NCBI GenBank assembly: GCA_011033025.1
Contig: WFMF01000096.1
Location: 433,580-497,579, forward strand
Direction of reading: 5' to 3'
Length of the DNA: 64,000 nucleotides
Source: Beroe forskalii
Taxonomy: Eukaryota; Ctenophora; Nuda; Beroida; Beroidae
Below, piece after piece: positions 36,539 through 48,179 of the stretch; positions within the stretch are counted from its first letter, which is position 1; every line of letters starts with the position of its first letter. The position numbers and the translations under genes are program-made. The notes beneath the pieces were generated by a model. That model was not told the origin of the DNA, did no database searches, and worked only from the letters and a program-made list of their open reading frames with translations.

Positions 36539-37762
36539 ACTTAATTCTCATACTTATTGTTAGTTTGGTTTAAGATCAGTAAGCTGACGTTATTTTAATG
36601 GTTACTAACTAGGGTTTGATATCATTACAACATTATTTTATTTGGATATCATGACAACAGTTTTTAATTTCTATATAATGTATCAATTATTTATATAATA
36701 TGATATATAATTATTATTTATAATTTCTGTTTTTCGTTAATTCAGCCTGTATTTTATTTATTTATTAATTTTAATTAAATTATTTGTAATGCTATGGATA
36801 TTTGGCAGCTACTATTTCGAAGTGCTATTTGATTTCAATTTAATTTAATTTAATCAACCTTGTTGAAGTTGTACCAAAGGTGATATTCAAGTTATTAGAC
36901 AGATATTTCCCTCACCAGCAACACAAAGCAATTGATATTAAATTTGTATAACTACCTAAAACCTAAAATTTATTTGTATTAGGTTACTTAAATTATTACG
37001 TCATGTTATCTATTAATATTATAATGATATATGTATATTTGCTTTTATGTTGTATATATGGTTCTTATTTTCATACCTAGTTAGGTACTAACCTATTTAT
37101 AATTCATCACATTCATATGTTACCTAATTTTCATTGATGATGTTTGGTTGAAATGGTGTAAAATATAACATTTTATTGTTTTATTAACATTTTATTGTTT
37201 TATTATGAAGAAGCTTCCTGACTGTGCTGAAGGAAAGCACTGAGTCAATCATGAATCACTAGGACTGTTAATGAGGCCACCAACTAAAGGCATAAAAAGA
37301 AAGTATTCAACTAGGGGACCTTCAACCTTGAATTAGATATAATGTGCTATTTATTTTTCATTTTTTCAGTGTGATGTAATTTTGAGCAGGTTAAAAGTTA
37401 CACTTAAGGTTACACTAAGTCACCATGGGGTATAACAGGGGCATGTCAACATCCATTGTTCGCAGCTTTTCATGTGTGGTGTAATCATGCATGGCTCACT
37501 GCCTGTAATGAGCTGCCAGTGAGCCAAACAATTATGCAGCACATGAAAAAGCCATGCAAAGTGGAGCCATGCAAAATGGGGTCTGACATACCCCTGTAAC
37601 TCAGTAGTTATATTATAACAACAATGAAAACATCAGCCTTAAACATATTCCTTATTAATATCATATTGTATAAACTGGTCCAATGCAGGGATGACTGTGA
37701 TGATGACATCTATTTGGCCAGTTGTTTTGAATATAATATGGATGAACATAGCATCTCCTCAG
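36539..37762. other. AT-rich stretch, no gene seen
   Basis: Very AT-rich, with a repeated TTTATTGTTTTATTA near 37,175-37,205. A possible signal-peptide-like start (MKTSALNIFLINIILY) at 37,624 lies in a different frame from the exon that follows. It could be its first exon only if a short intron separates them. Confidence 0.4.
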
Positions 37763-37893
37763 CTAATTCTAGACTTCAAGCTACCTTCAGAAGAGAGTTA
37801 CATGGAGTTGTATGATAAATCATTATCTTTCTACTGGAGTAAAGATTATTACAACACACAGATGTATATGGAGTTTGCTTTGGCTGATAAAAG
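37763..37893 (+). CDS. Possible exon of a CRTAP/prolyl 3-hydroxylase-like protein
   Basis: An open exon from the acceptor CTCCTCAG to the donor GTGGGT (phase 2). It encodes an LPSEESYMELYDKSL segment, then a YYNTQMYMEFALAD helix pair. The pattern of paired helices with a Y(M)E-ALADKR end resembles the N-terminal repeat of CRTAP, SC65 and prolyl 3-hydroxylases, which modify collagen in the endoplasmic reticulum. The resemblance rests on one exon and my memory of the family. No partner exons were found. Confidence 0.3.
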
Positions 37894-38225
37894 GTGGGTG
37901 GAAAATTTTTCAATGGTAGTTTCAATTTTTTGCAATGTAGCAATACAAAATTATGTTTTTCATCAAATTTTATCATAAAAAGTATTGTTGTAAAGCCTTA
38001 AGACAAAGAACATTTCAAGCTCACTTTGTGTTTATGTCAACCACAGTGTTATACTTTCATATCATCAAGCTCACTGATATAATAAGAATTTTGTGCAGGT
38101 GTGCAACTTAATGCTAACACCTAGTTCTACAGGCAAAAGTGTAAGCAATTTTACGGAACACAAAAGCATCTGTTACTATATTCACTAAGAATGTATACTC
38201 AATATATAGTTGCTTTGCAACTTGG
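37894..38225. other. Non-coding stretch
   Basis: AT-rich sequence after the possible exon, with nothing recognised. Confidence 0.4.
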
Positions 38226-38610
38226 TAATCTGTCGACGGACAGTTACCGGTCGGTAACTGGTCGGTTACCGACCGCTAAACGGTCACTTAACGGTCGGTT
38301 AACGGTCGGTTGACCGCCCATGGACAGTTGCCGGTCGGTTAACGGTCGGTTACCGGTCACTTAACGGTCGGTTAACGGACGGTTACCGCCCACGGACAGT
38401 TACCGGTCGGTTAACGGACGGTTACCGCCCACAGACAGTTACCGGTCGGTTAACGGTCGGTTACCGGTCACTTAACGGTCGATTAACGGACGGTTAATGC
38501 CCACAGGCAGTAACCGGTCGGTTAACGGTCACTTAATGGTCGGTTACCGCCCACGGTCGGTTAACGGTCGGTTAACGGTCAGTAACCGGTCACTTAACGG
38601 CCGGTTAGTG
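38226..38610 (+). repeat. GGTCGGTTAACGGTCGGTTACC minisatellite
   Basis: About 20 imperfect units made of GGTCGGTTAACGG, GGTTACCGCCCAC and GGTCACTTAACGG blocks. A short stretch of the same units in opposite orientation lies at 40,018-40,076, so the two bracket the Merlin remnant. Confidence 0.9.
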
Positions 38611-38954
38611 TCACAATCAATTGAATGCATTATATATTAATTAACTAGCATATTATCTAATTGATAGACTATCGTTTACAAATAAAATAAAAACTAAACG
38701 AGAAGTTACCTCTAGTTTAGTAAGGTGGGAAATACCAATTTCATCACGTATATAGCTAGTAATGTCGTTGTGCCATAACATGAAGGTGTGAAATCTCACG
38801 ATAGGAACATGGGGATTTCACGAGGATTTTGTAGCAATGGTTAGTATCATTAAAAATAGCACCTTTTCCGGAGCAGAAACCCTTTCAGCTTCATAATTTC
38901 CTTTAATCGTCAGTGCAGTTCTCATCTCTTCAGTTCTACTACGAGTATATGACA

Positions 38955-39596
38955 TGTCCTGGAGGTTGATGCGAATCCAAATTCGGGAAGAGGAAGTATA
39001 CTCGGGGACGACGTGTTAAGGGATCGTTCACATATTACGTAATCAATTTTTGGCCGATTTCAACCCCCCCCCCTCCCCCTCGTAATCAAGTTTACAGTAG
39101 TTGTATTTGTTACAATAACATGTAACGTAATCATTCGGAAACCCCCCCCTCTAGGTGATTACGTAATATGTGAACGATCCCTAAGGGGAAGTGGGTGCTT
39201 GGTGGTTGCTGTCGGAACAGCGGGGACTGTTTCCTTGTTGAGTGTCCAGGGAACAGGTGAGACAAATACACACTCATCCGTCTCATCAAGAAGTAAGTTT
39301 AAGCAGGAACTGTCATCCTGACGGACGGCCCCTTTCTCATCATGGCTTCACCCGTCTGGTGGTCAACCAAAGAAGAGGCTTCGTGGACTTACTGACTTTT
39401 GAACACACCAACACCTGTGAGGGCATGTGGTTTCATGCCAAGAAGCACAGGCGGCTTGGAACTGGACAAAGCCGATCAAACTCCTCTAGCATGGCGATTG
39501 CTCTGTGTGTATTCATGTGGGTGAAGAAGCGAAACCTTACCAGAACTGGTCCTTCCATCATACAGAACTTCAGGAAAGAGATCCCTGAGGCCTGAA
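38955..39596 (+). pseudogene. Merlin-type DDE transposase remnant, interrupted by a MITE
   Basis: Before the MITE it has EVDANPN and then KRKYTRGRRV. After it come KGKWVLGGCCRNSGDCFLVE, a decayed strand region, ILTDG, GFVDLLTFEHTNTCEGMWFH and a final ALCVFMWVKK. The order matches Merlin/IS1595 transposases: GxWVxGGxER...FLV, a DDE aspartate region, FVDPxTGxHTNxxE with the catalytic glutamate, and LxxFMW. Removing the MITE and one TAA lets the frame run CGT GTT AAG GGG AAG TGG, so the host element was probably coding when hit. Stops between about 39,256 and 39,300 and a frame change upstream show it is now dead. The first third of the protein is missing. Confidence 0.75.
39020..39181. mobile_element. 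Harbinger-like MITE, 162 bp, TAA target duplication
   Basis: The inverted ends GGGATCGTTCACATATTACG are nearly perfect over about 26 bp. TAA sits on both sides (39,017-39,019 and 39,182-39,184). Three-base TWA duplications with GGG-starting ends fit the PIF/Harbinger group. Poly-C runs fill the middle. It lies inside the Merlin transposase frame. Confidence 0.85.
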
Positions 39597-40017
39597 CTGA
39601 TGAGACGAATTTTTGATTAAGATATATAATATCGTATTTTACCGTATAATTGATTCAAACTTTGTTTTATTAGCTGATGCTCTGATGCGGTGTAATGGGG
39701 GGGGGGGGGCTAATTCATATAATTTTAATGTTAAAATTTCCTACTTAGTGCAACATTCACTTACCCATGATAAACGGATGGCAATTTCTTACTCATCAGT
39801 TGAACGGTGTGCCATATATTATATTTATAAGTGTTTGTCAATGGAAATATATTATACATCATCATCTTATAAGTGCCATTAAAGCATTAAAATTGGTTTT
39901 TAATTAATTACATTAAATCATGTAGCATCCGAATGGAGAGAGGGTTTGCAATTGCTGACTGAAGAGAGGGGGTTTGAGGGTCTGGAAAAAACAATTGAGA
40001 TGCTTAAAACGGCCTTT
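39597..40017. other. Flank of the Merlin remnant
   Basis: AT-rich, with a G12-type run at about 39,697-39,709. Nothing else is recognised. Confidence 0.4.
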
Positions 40018-40076
40018 AGCGACCAGTAACTGACCTTGGGCGGTAACCGTTCATTAACCGACCGTTAAATGACCGG
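40018..40076 (-). repeat. Inverted short copy of the GGTTAACGG minisatellite
   Basis: CAGTAACTGACC, GGCGGTAACCGTTCATTAACC and GACCGTTAAATGACCGGT are reverse-complement relatives of the array at 38,226-38,610. Together they would form inverted ends around the Merlin remnant. Confidence 0.65.
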
Positions 40077-42500
40077 TAGTCTTAGTCTTAGTAAAACGGC
40101 CAAGGTCGGTTTAATCAACCAGGCCAGTGCAGCCATGCTGAGCATAGAGACTATCCCTAATACACTAGGCTAAGGGTGTGAACTCCTGGGTGGTTTTTAG
40201 GCCACCCGACTGCGGGTTATATCCTGGGCTGAGAGCAGAATCCAGTCCTGGACCACACAGGTCTGGGATTCTACCAACGCCCCTGGCTTCAAACGGACTG
40301 CAAAGCAAGTCAATGCTTGTCTGCAGATTAGGTCAGCTATCAGCCGAAGGTGGCTATGTACCACCTCCCTTCGTCTAGTGGATCACAGAGTGGCCTGACC
40401 CAACCAGACTGTGAAAATCATATTCCCATCGATTGGGATTTAACTGGGCTCAATGGGCAAAGCCCAGTTCCAAGATACTGCCTGGAACAGAAGACAAAAG
40501 AACTGTTGAAAATGTTGTAAATGTTGCCGTTGTTATCCTTATATCTGTTGTTGTTGCTGTTGATGTTGTTTTGAGCAGAGCATGGGTCCTTTGGCTATCC
40601 TTTGACGTTTCCTTTGATCGGCTTGCGCCTGATCGGCTCGGGCTAAGCAAAAGTATATAACATGGTTAAATAATATTCTTGCGTTTAAGAAAAGAAGTCT
40701 TAAATGACGTTGTCAAGCTTACATTGAGGCAAAAATATCGACAAATTATGAACATATACCGTTTTAAGTCATTTTATAGCTGTAAAAGCAAAGCATTGAT
40801 TGGAGGCAGTCTACTAGCTGTGTGTTTAACTCTCAAACAAGAGCTACATTACAAGTTACACGCATGAAAATACTCGCAGCATTATCATAAATTACAAAAC
40901 CGTTATCAGTGTAATACCAACTATAAAGGCTGAGTGTGATACACAAATTACACGCAGGTGATTCAGAATTGAAATAGACACATAAAATCTTTTAGGAATA
41001 AGATAAGCTGTAAAAAACTTGTCATAATATGTTAGTGTATAGAGATAATTGAATTAACAGTGGTTTGAGAGTTGAATGGTTGGATTGATAATGTTTAGTT
41101 TGTTTTCAAATGCTCTCAAGGAGCGGGCGGTCAGCCTGGCGGTTCTGACATGTGTACCAGAATGTGTGAATGACAATGCAGTCTTAGCTCGGGCTAAGCA
41201 AAAGTATATAACATGGTTAAATAATATTCTTGTGTTTAAGAAAAGAAATCTTAAATGACGTTGTCAAGCTAACATTGAGGCAAAAATATCGACAAATTAT
41301 GAACATATACCGTTTTAAGTCATTTTATAGCTGTAAAAGCAAAGCATTGATTGGAGGCAGTCTACTAGCTGTGTGTTTAATGGGACAAGAGCTACATTAC
41401 AAGTTACACGCATGAAAATACTCGCAGCATTATCATAAATTACAAAACCGTTATCAGTGTAATACCAACTATAAAGGCTGAGTGTGATACACAAATTACA
41501 CGCAGGTGATTCAGAATTGAAATAGACACATAAAATCTTTTAGAATAAGATAAGCTGTAAAAAACTTGTCATAATATGTTAGTGTATAGAGATAATTGAA
41601 TTAACAGTGGTTTGAGAGTTGAATGGTTGGATTGATAATGTTTAGTTTGTTTTCAAATGCTCTCAAGGAGCGGGCGGTCAGCCTGGCGGTTCTGACATGT
41701 GTACCAGAATGTGTGAATGACAATGCAGTCTTAGCTCGGGCTAAGCAAAAGTATATAACATGGTTAAATAATATTCTTGTGTTTAAGAAAAGAAATCTTA
41801 AATGACGTTGTCAAGCTAACATTGAGGCAAAAATATCGACAAATTATGAACATATACCGTTTTAAGTCATTTTATAGCTGTAAAAGCAAAGCATTGATTG
41901 GAGGCAGTCTACTAGCTGTGTGTTTAATGGGACAAGAGCTACATTACAAGTTACACGCATGAAAATACAGGCCGAGTCGAGGCGATGCATAATTTGAATA
42001 AATTCATGAAAACCCATGTTATCAATTTGTGCAATATAACATTGATTATTACGCCATTTGTATAACTGTAAAGGCAAAATTGGCTAAAAAATACCATAAA
42101 TTACAAAACCGTTATCAGTGTAATACTTACTATAAAGGCTGAGTGTGATACACAAATTACACGCAGGTGATTCAGAATTGAAATAGACACATAAAATCTT
42201 TTAGGAATAAGATAAGCTGTAAAAAAACTTGTCATAATATGTTAGTGTATAGAGATAATTGAATTAACAGTGGTTTGAGAGTTGAATGGTTGGATTGATA
42301 ATGTTTAGTTTGTTTTCAAATGCTCTCAAGGAGCGGGCGGTCAGCCTGGCGGTTCTGACATGTGTACCAGAATGTGTGAATGACAATGCAGTCTTAGCTC
42401 GGGCTAAGCAAAAGTATATAACATGGTTAAATAATATTCTTGCGTTTAAGAAAAGAAATCTTAAATGACGTTGTCAAGCTTACATTGAGGCAAAAAATAT
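40077..42500 (+). mobile_element. Composite repeat with internal 547-bp tandem units (left copy)
   Basis: Starts AGTCTTAGTCTTAGTAAAAC. About 560 bp of non-repeated sequence follows, ending in a TGTTGTTGTTGC-rich tract. From 40,637 there are tandem units whose landmark GGCTAAGCAAAAGTATATAA recurs at about 40,642, 41,190, 41,737 and 42,400. The spacing is about 547 bp, except that the third unit carries about 116 bp extra. The first 560 bp and the units are almost identical to 53,559-52,260 on the other strand. Small open frames of 60-66 codons repeat with the units and are not genes. There is no transposase or reverse transcriptase. The class is unknown; Helitron-like or other non-autonomous elements with internal satellites are candidates. 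Confidence 0.75.
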
Positions 42501-43279
42501 CGACAAATGCGCGCACGACGCACGTAAGCATCGCGTTAGATGAAACCAAAAGCCAGCAGAATGAAGTTAGTAAAAAGATAGGTTGATAGGAACTGAAGTT
42601 GCCGAAGTGCGTTGTCTGATGGCGCAAAGGTGAATGTTGATGTCAAAGGAGCAAACGACGAAAGTTGCGGACGCGCTCGTGGTTAGGCATTGTTTGACTG
42701 GGGTTACGTGAATTATTATTTTTGCTTCTTTAGTACACTGAATAAAGCTGCGTAAGAAATGGAAATAAATTAAATATTAATTTCAGGCCTTGCCTGGTGC
42801 GCGCCAGAGTAAGCGCAAAATCGAATTACATGTTACGCCAAGATTTTGTCTTGTAAGTTCGTAACTATATCTGAAATATCTTTGCGACGCGCATTGTTTT
42901 GCGTTGCAAGATTAAAATGCGCGCGCGTCGCGTTTTGTTAGTTCAACAATTTTGTTTTCTTACGTTTACGTGAAGTGCTCTGAATCGAACTTCGTGAACT
43001 TCTCATTAATTTTGAAACACGCCGAGACGTAGGAACATCGTTCGATGCGAATTTAATGCATTGGTTGAACTCTAACGCTTAGAGATTATTTTCGTAATAA
43101 TTTCCTACTTTCCTAAACTTTCAATAACTGTCGTCCTTAATATTCCCACATGCCTCATGAACTTTAAAGTTTAAAAGCATCAACATTTAAAAACAACATC
43201 TCGACAGCTTTAATCACTAACGTAATATCAACACTACTTTACAAACTACTTTATGTTGCACGTGCGCAAATATCCAATC
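42501..43279. other. Stretch without gene, CpG-rich patches
   Basis: Has GCGCGCACGACGCACG and similar strings near 42,505 and 42,900, and a GCCTTGCCTGGTGCGCGCC motif near 42,787. No gene is recognised. Confidence 0.4.
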
Positions 43280-43392
43280 TCCATAGCAACGGTACCTCTT
43301 TTCGCCTGTTTGCATTCGTTTCTCTTGATATTTTCTTGGCAAGCTCAAATTTAATTGTACGGGAGCACAAACATTATTCACGTGCTCTTACG
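43280..43392 (+). repeat. Hairpin-headed repeat R2 (copy 2, 3' part)
   Basis: Shares CCATAGCAACGG, TCTTGATATTTTCTTGGCAAG, CTCAAATTTAATTGTACGG and CACAAACATTATTCACGTG with the copies at 36.3 and 49.4 kb. The hairpin head is not visible here. Confidence 0.7.
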
Positions 43393-43439
43393 AAATTATA
43401 ATTAAGATACCATTTTAAGTCATACAAAATCAGGTATGT

Positions 43440-45560
43440 ATTGAACAATTGGGGGGTTTTTTTCCCCCCAAATTTTTTGGGGGGGGAAATCCCCAAAACC
43501 AATTTTTTGGGAAAAAGGAAATTTTTCTTTTTTTTTTTCTTTTTCCCATTTAATCAATTTCAGGATTTTTTAAAACAAAAAAAAGGTAAAAAAGCGTATG
43601 TAAAAAAAAAATTTTTAAATGTTTGATTCACAATATCAAAAAAAAAGTAAAGTTCAAACTTATTTTTGATAATTATAAATTTTTCCCAAAATCAAAAAAA
43701 ATAAACCCAAAGGGGGCGCCCAAAAACGGTCATCATAAGGGGGGGGGTTTTTTCAAATCGACATGATAAAGGGGGGAAGGGGGTTTAAAAGTTGTGACGT
43801 CGCAAAAATTTTGAATTTTCCTTGGGAAAGGTTTTTCAAACTTTCCAAAATTTTTTTTGGGGGCCCCAATTTCATTTTTTCATATTTGAACAATGATGTT
43901 CGTCTAACAATTTAGCCAAATTTTGTTTATTTTACAATTAAAATAGAAACCACATCATGGGTTTTTCATATCTGTTGTGTCACCCAAATAGTCAAATTTG
44001 TTTCAAAAAAGGGGGGGGTTTTAAATGGACGTCAGCATGGGGGAGGGGTCAGCCAATGATGAAATGATGACAGACGGGGGGGGGTTGAAAATGGGAAAAA
44101 AAGTGATGTAATATTGGGCCCTAAACCAGAAAAATTACAAAATTTTTTCCCCTGAAAAATTACAGAACTAAAACTTTTTAATGCCAATTCTGTTACCCCT
44201 TTCATTTTACATACGAAATTACAAACATATTGTTCCATATTTATTGAAGCTTTTTGCTATGAAGGTGTTTTAATTTACTTTTTTTTAGATTCCCCAAAAA
44301 ATACTAAAATACAGAAAAATAAATTAAAAAACATACTTTTCCTCCAAATTTAAAAACCAGAAATCGAATAAAATACAAAAGTACGAATGTAGACAACCTA
44401 TCTCTTTTTTGTTTCTGGGAAAGGTTGCAAACTGTTCGGGCGCCGAACTTTTCAGCAAGGCAGACGAAGTTCCGCCCATTGCAACTGATTACCGGGGGAG
44501 CCCCTCGGGACCCCTTCAAAAAACCCGAGGAGCCCCATTCCAAAAACCCCAAAGCGGGCCCTGGGGGTGTCAAGGTTTTTTTTGGAGAAGAAAATAGAGC
44601 CTGGCCCCCTTCAGGGATGCCCTTTTGCAGGGTAAGTGATCGACCACAGCTGCAGTTAAATCCCGGATCGAGGGTCAAAAAAGGATTTTCCCGCCCCCAG
44701 CGAGCTTGCCGTGATAATGCCTCAAGGATCCTTTGGGGTTTCGCAGACTTTTTGTGATGGGGAGCTCAGGGAGCTGTCCACCCCCGCCCTTCAGTTTGTA
44801 GTCCCACCCAAGGGGCAACACTTGGGCCGGGCTGGCCCATACCCTCCAGCTGCTCTGAGACACCACCCAGCCACGGCCCAGGAAGGACTCAGAACGGAAA
44901 CTAGGGGGGCCCCTGTGGAAAAAATAGGGCGTTGGGTTCCAAACACTGGCGGAAAAAAGGGTTTTATCACCCCTTTAGGACAGGGAAACAACCCTTTGGG
45001 AAATCAAGAATCGTGCGACACTATAGTCCTTAAAGGGAAGAATGCAAAAGTCTGCATCGGGGAAAAATGCATTTATTCGGGGTTCTCCCCGAAAACCCTC
45101 AAAAAACCTCCGGTGGGTCAAAGGGAAAACAGCTTCATTTTTAATTAGCAAGCGAAATTTTGGTTTTTCTTTGGGGTCTGAGGGTCCCCGAATTTGGGCC
45201 CGAGACAAGATTCAGAGGGGAAGGTTTTAAACGGTGTTCAGGGTTAATTCCGGGAAAACGGGAAAAGGGCCAATTTTTGAAGAGGGGCCTGTTCCGGAAA
45301 AAATCACTCGGCAGCGAGTTGACTGTCAGGGGTCCAGGGGGGGGCTTGGTTTTAACCCAAAACCTTTAAAAGGTCACCGTAAGTAGGTTCACAGAACCCC
45401 CCCAGCCCCAGTTCCTCCCCATCTAGTTTGTGTGGGACAACCCAGAGCCCCGGCGGGGGCCCCTCCTCGCCCACGTGGAGGGGTTCATGGGGTATGGTGG
45501 AGATACCCCCCTGGCCCACAAACCCCAAAACTGGATTTAAAATGGAATGAGGTCTCCCGG
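43440..45560. other. Poor-consensus stretch (homopolymer-rich)
   Basis: Dense runs such as GGGGGGGG, TTTTTTT and CCCCCC, doubled or stretched letters and frequent frame breaks set this off abruptly from the flanks. The POMGNT1 reading frame on the minus strand is clean down to about 45,561 and collapses here. The stretch looks like unpolished reads rather than biology, so I call no features inside it. Confidence 0.75.
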
Positions 45561-47681
45561 TTTAATAGCACGCCGGGATTCCGGGCTGAGGGTGAAACTG
45601 GCGTCTTCCTGAGCCACCAGAACTACGATCCGTTCGTCGTTTATGTCCTCTAAAACTTCAACCATGTCAACATCTGCGGAAAAAGAAGAGGCTATAGATT
45701 TGTATTATGTGACAAATTTATGACAAGATCTTGTAACGAATGTGAGGCGATTTTGAATTTGTACAATTAATCGGAAATTTAAAAAAGCATCATTCTAAAA
45801 ACACAAAATACCGACCTGAATTTTGGAAGTTATGGACACTGCCTGCAGTCGCTCTTTCTGGGTTGATAACAACGAGATTAATTCCCCCATCTGCTTTACT
45901 TTCTGGTAGCACCTGTATCAGTTGCTATGATAATTAAAAAACTAAAGGTTGTTCTCAAACACTCTACTCGTATGATAATTTCAAATTGATTGAAGTGAAG
46001 TGGGTCAGAATTTAATCTGCATAATATGAAGAAGTCAAAATTAAACTTGTCTGGACTTTAAACCCGACTTGTCTTCTTTCTGTCCCGGAAATTTCATAAT
46101 TCAATGGGTATCTACAGTAAATTGCAACTCACCTCTTTTCCGTTCAAGCAAATCTTCGACCTATGAGGCCCTGACTCTGCATAGATATGTATGTGCCCCT
46201 CTCCACACTCTACTGCATCCGGACAACTCCCCGACACAACGACAGGGTCTCCCAGCACTGATTCCACTGCATCTCCACCATCTTGATGGACATTTCCCAT
46301 GGAGTCAGAGACAGACTTCCTGCCACCAAGTGCTCTCTGTTTCTCCTCATGGTGAGCGATAGGGTTAAACCCCAGATCTGAGGAGACGATCATAGAATTT
46401 AGCAAGGTAAAGCTGAATTTGAATTAATTCCTTCAATAGGAAGACTCCCAAATAACTTGACAAAAAGCTGACCAGTGATCAGTTGTTTCTTAAGATCCAA
46501 GGTTTTCCGAAACATAAGATAGGAAACTAGTTGGAACACCATTTCAAGATATTAACATATTATTAAGTATTTTAATTATAAATTGTAGCCCATTCAAGGA
46601 ATGCAACTTAAGAATACTAGCAGGGCCCGTGGCCTCCGGCCACCGTTCACCAATTTTTCGCTTCAGCAATTCGTACAGTACAATGTAGTACTGTAATTCT
46701 CATCAGTGATGAGGTCATATTTTAATCGGGTGTGCCTACTCCTCTAAGTGATGTCCATATACCTGGTGGTGTCAAACGTCACTGGTACTTTCGTATGAGC
46801 ATTCCGATCATCGGTATGCTTGATTGGGTACTGAGTGGTGTCAGAGAGGTCTGTGGAAGACCGTACAGACAGATATATATTTATTTATTAATTTACTATG
46901 AGGTACAAAGTAAAACTGCGATGGTTCCCAACTCTAAGTTTCACGAAAAGTAAGAGTACTAATCGATCTTCAAGGTGCAACCGATCTTCGGTAAAAATGA
47001 CGGAAGTGATATCGAGATTACTTTTCGTGAAACTTAGAGTTGGGAACCATCGCAGTTTTACTTTGTACCTCATAGTAACTAGCTCCCGGATTTATCTGGT
47101 AGAGCACTGTTTGTGTGAAGATCAACTGTCATTGTATTTATTAATTTACATATGAGGAAGAATTATAAGTAGTAAGATACCTATTTCAAACCAATAAGTA
47201 CCCTCAAAAAGAGCTCATAAATAAGATGAATTTGATAACTCTGCCATGAAATATGAAGATTCATTGGTGAGTAAATGACTGAATCTCGGTGTCGATTCAG
47301 CTTAGGTAACCCTAAGGTAGACTCACCCTAACTCCAATCATAACCCTATCCCTAACCCTGATCATAACCCAAACCTTGACCCTTCATGAGGGTCCAATTT
47401 AAAAGCAAGTCCACCTTAGGTATGTCTAAGCTGAGTTGGCAGTCTTCAAGACTGCTTGAAACATGCTTCATCAACTAACCTACATAGGGCATATCATTCA
47501 TCATTTCGGCATCACTAGTTTCTGCATAGATTGCAAGTAACATCTGAGCATTAATGTAGCAGAGTAAGATGATAAGGAGAATTGCAAGCCTTTCTGTTGT
47601 CAATGGACCTTTTCTCCATGTTAAAAACCTTTCCAATCTTGTCTTTGGTCCCCTTAAACGGAGCCTACGAGCTTTAGTCAT
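45561..47681 (-). CDS. POMGNT1: POMGNT1-like protein O-mannose GlcNAc-transferase, N-terminal four exons
   Basis: Exons and phases agree throughout. Exon 1 is 47,681-47,480 (ends phase 1), exon 2 is 46,377-46,133 (phase 0), exon 3 is 45,912-45,816 (phase 1), and exon 4 starts at 45,673 and is readable to about 45,561. Exon 1 gives a basic N-terminus and one membrane anchor (LAILLIILLCYINAQMLLAI), that is, a type II Golgi protein. Exon 2 ends IHIYAESGPHRSKICLNGKE, exon 3 has GGINLVVINPERATAGSV, and exon 4 has VEVLEDINDERIVVLVAQ then EDASFTL. These parallel the POMGNT1 stem domain (VEVYSSRSKVYVAVDG, GIHVIVLNQATG, VLFLNMVAPGRV, KDEGSFHL). By family, the enzyme adds GlcNAc to O-mannose, for example on dystroglycan. 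The catalytic half should follow at lower coordinates but falls in the poor-consensus stretch. Other ILEI-domain proteins (FAM3, CEMIP) are less likely given the type II anchor. Confidence 0.8.
46893..47078. mobile_element. MITE with ~60-bp inverted ends in POMGNT1 intron 1
   Basis: The end TTACTATGAGGTACAAAGTA and about 40 further bases appear inverted at 47,013-47,078, around a roughly 60-bp middle. The same 18-residue peptide is readable from both arms, which shows how perfect the pairing is. The target duplication is unclear. Confidence 0.85.
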
Positions 47682-47748
47682 CTTGGGTACCTAATGCTGG
47701 AATATCAGCATTTAAAGAAGGGTTACAACAATTTAATAAAATCTGTTA

Positions 47749-48179
47749 CCTTATTGGCCTTTATTTAACTGGCCCTTAAGGACAAAAACGACTTTCAAAT
47801 TTTTGTCCAAAGGGCCGGTTAAAAAAAGGCCGGTTAAAGTGAGGCTGGTCAAATTAAAGGCCAATTGATTGAGGCCAAATGAAACTTTTATGACTTGGCT
47901 TATGTAGTGTAAAATTCACTTGAGGTTCATTATATAAAATGTTAATGACCTAAATCATAATATTAGACCATGATTTGGGTCTTTTGATGCAATGTATTTT
48001 ATATATAAAGGCTTTTAGTGGTCATTTCAGGGCATTAAATTCTTGATCTGGCAACCACCAGAAAAACTTTTGTCCAAGGGGCCGGCTAAGACAGTTCAAA
48101 AATGATTCATTTTTTGTCCATAGGGCCGGTTAAAAAAAGGCCAGTTAAAAAAAGGCCGGCTAAATAAAGGCCAATAAGG
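47749..48179. mobile_element. TA-flanked MITE, 431 bp, TIR CCTTATTGGCC
   Basis: TA|CCTTATTGGCCTTTATTTA on the left and its inverse followed by TA on the right. Repeated GGCCGGTTAAAAAAAGGCC motifs and TTTTTGTCCAWAGGGCCGG sit near both ends. There is no transposase. It lies just upstream of POMGNT1 exon 1 (68 bp beyond the ATG), so it could touch its promoter. Confidence 0.85.

Noticed and set aside
41076-42468. Three nearly identical 60-codon frames (LTCVPECVNDNAV)
   Set aside because: They repeat with the 547-bp unit at DNA level, including non-coding parts. There is no sign of coding selection.
44304-45148. Frames of 110-145 codons on both strands
   Set aside because: They lie in the poor-consensus stretch and are rich in Gly, Pro and Lys from homopolymers. 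None shows a known domain.
47320-47390. Telomere-like CCCTAACCCT tract
   Set aside because: It is too short and irregular, and interrupted by unrelated bases; probably chance or an old simple repeat.
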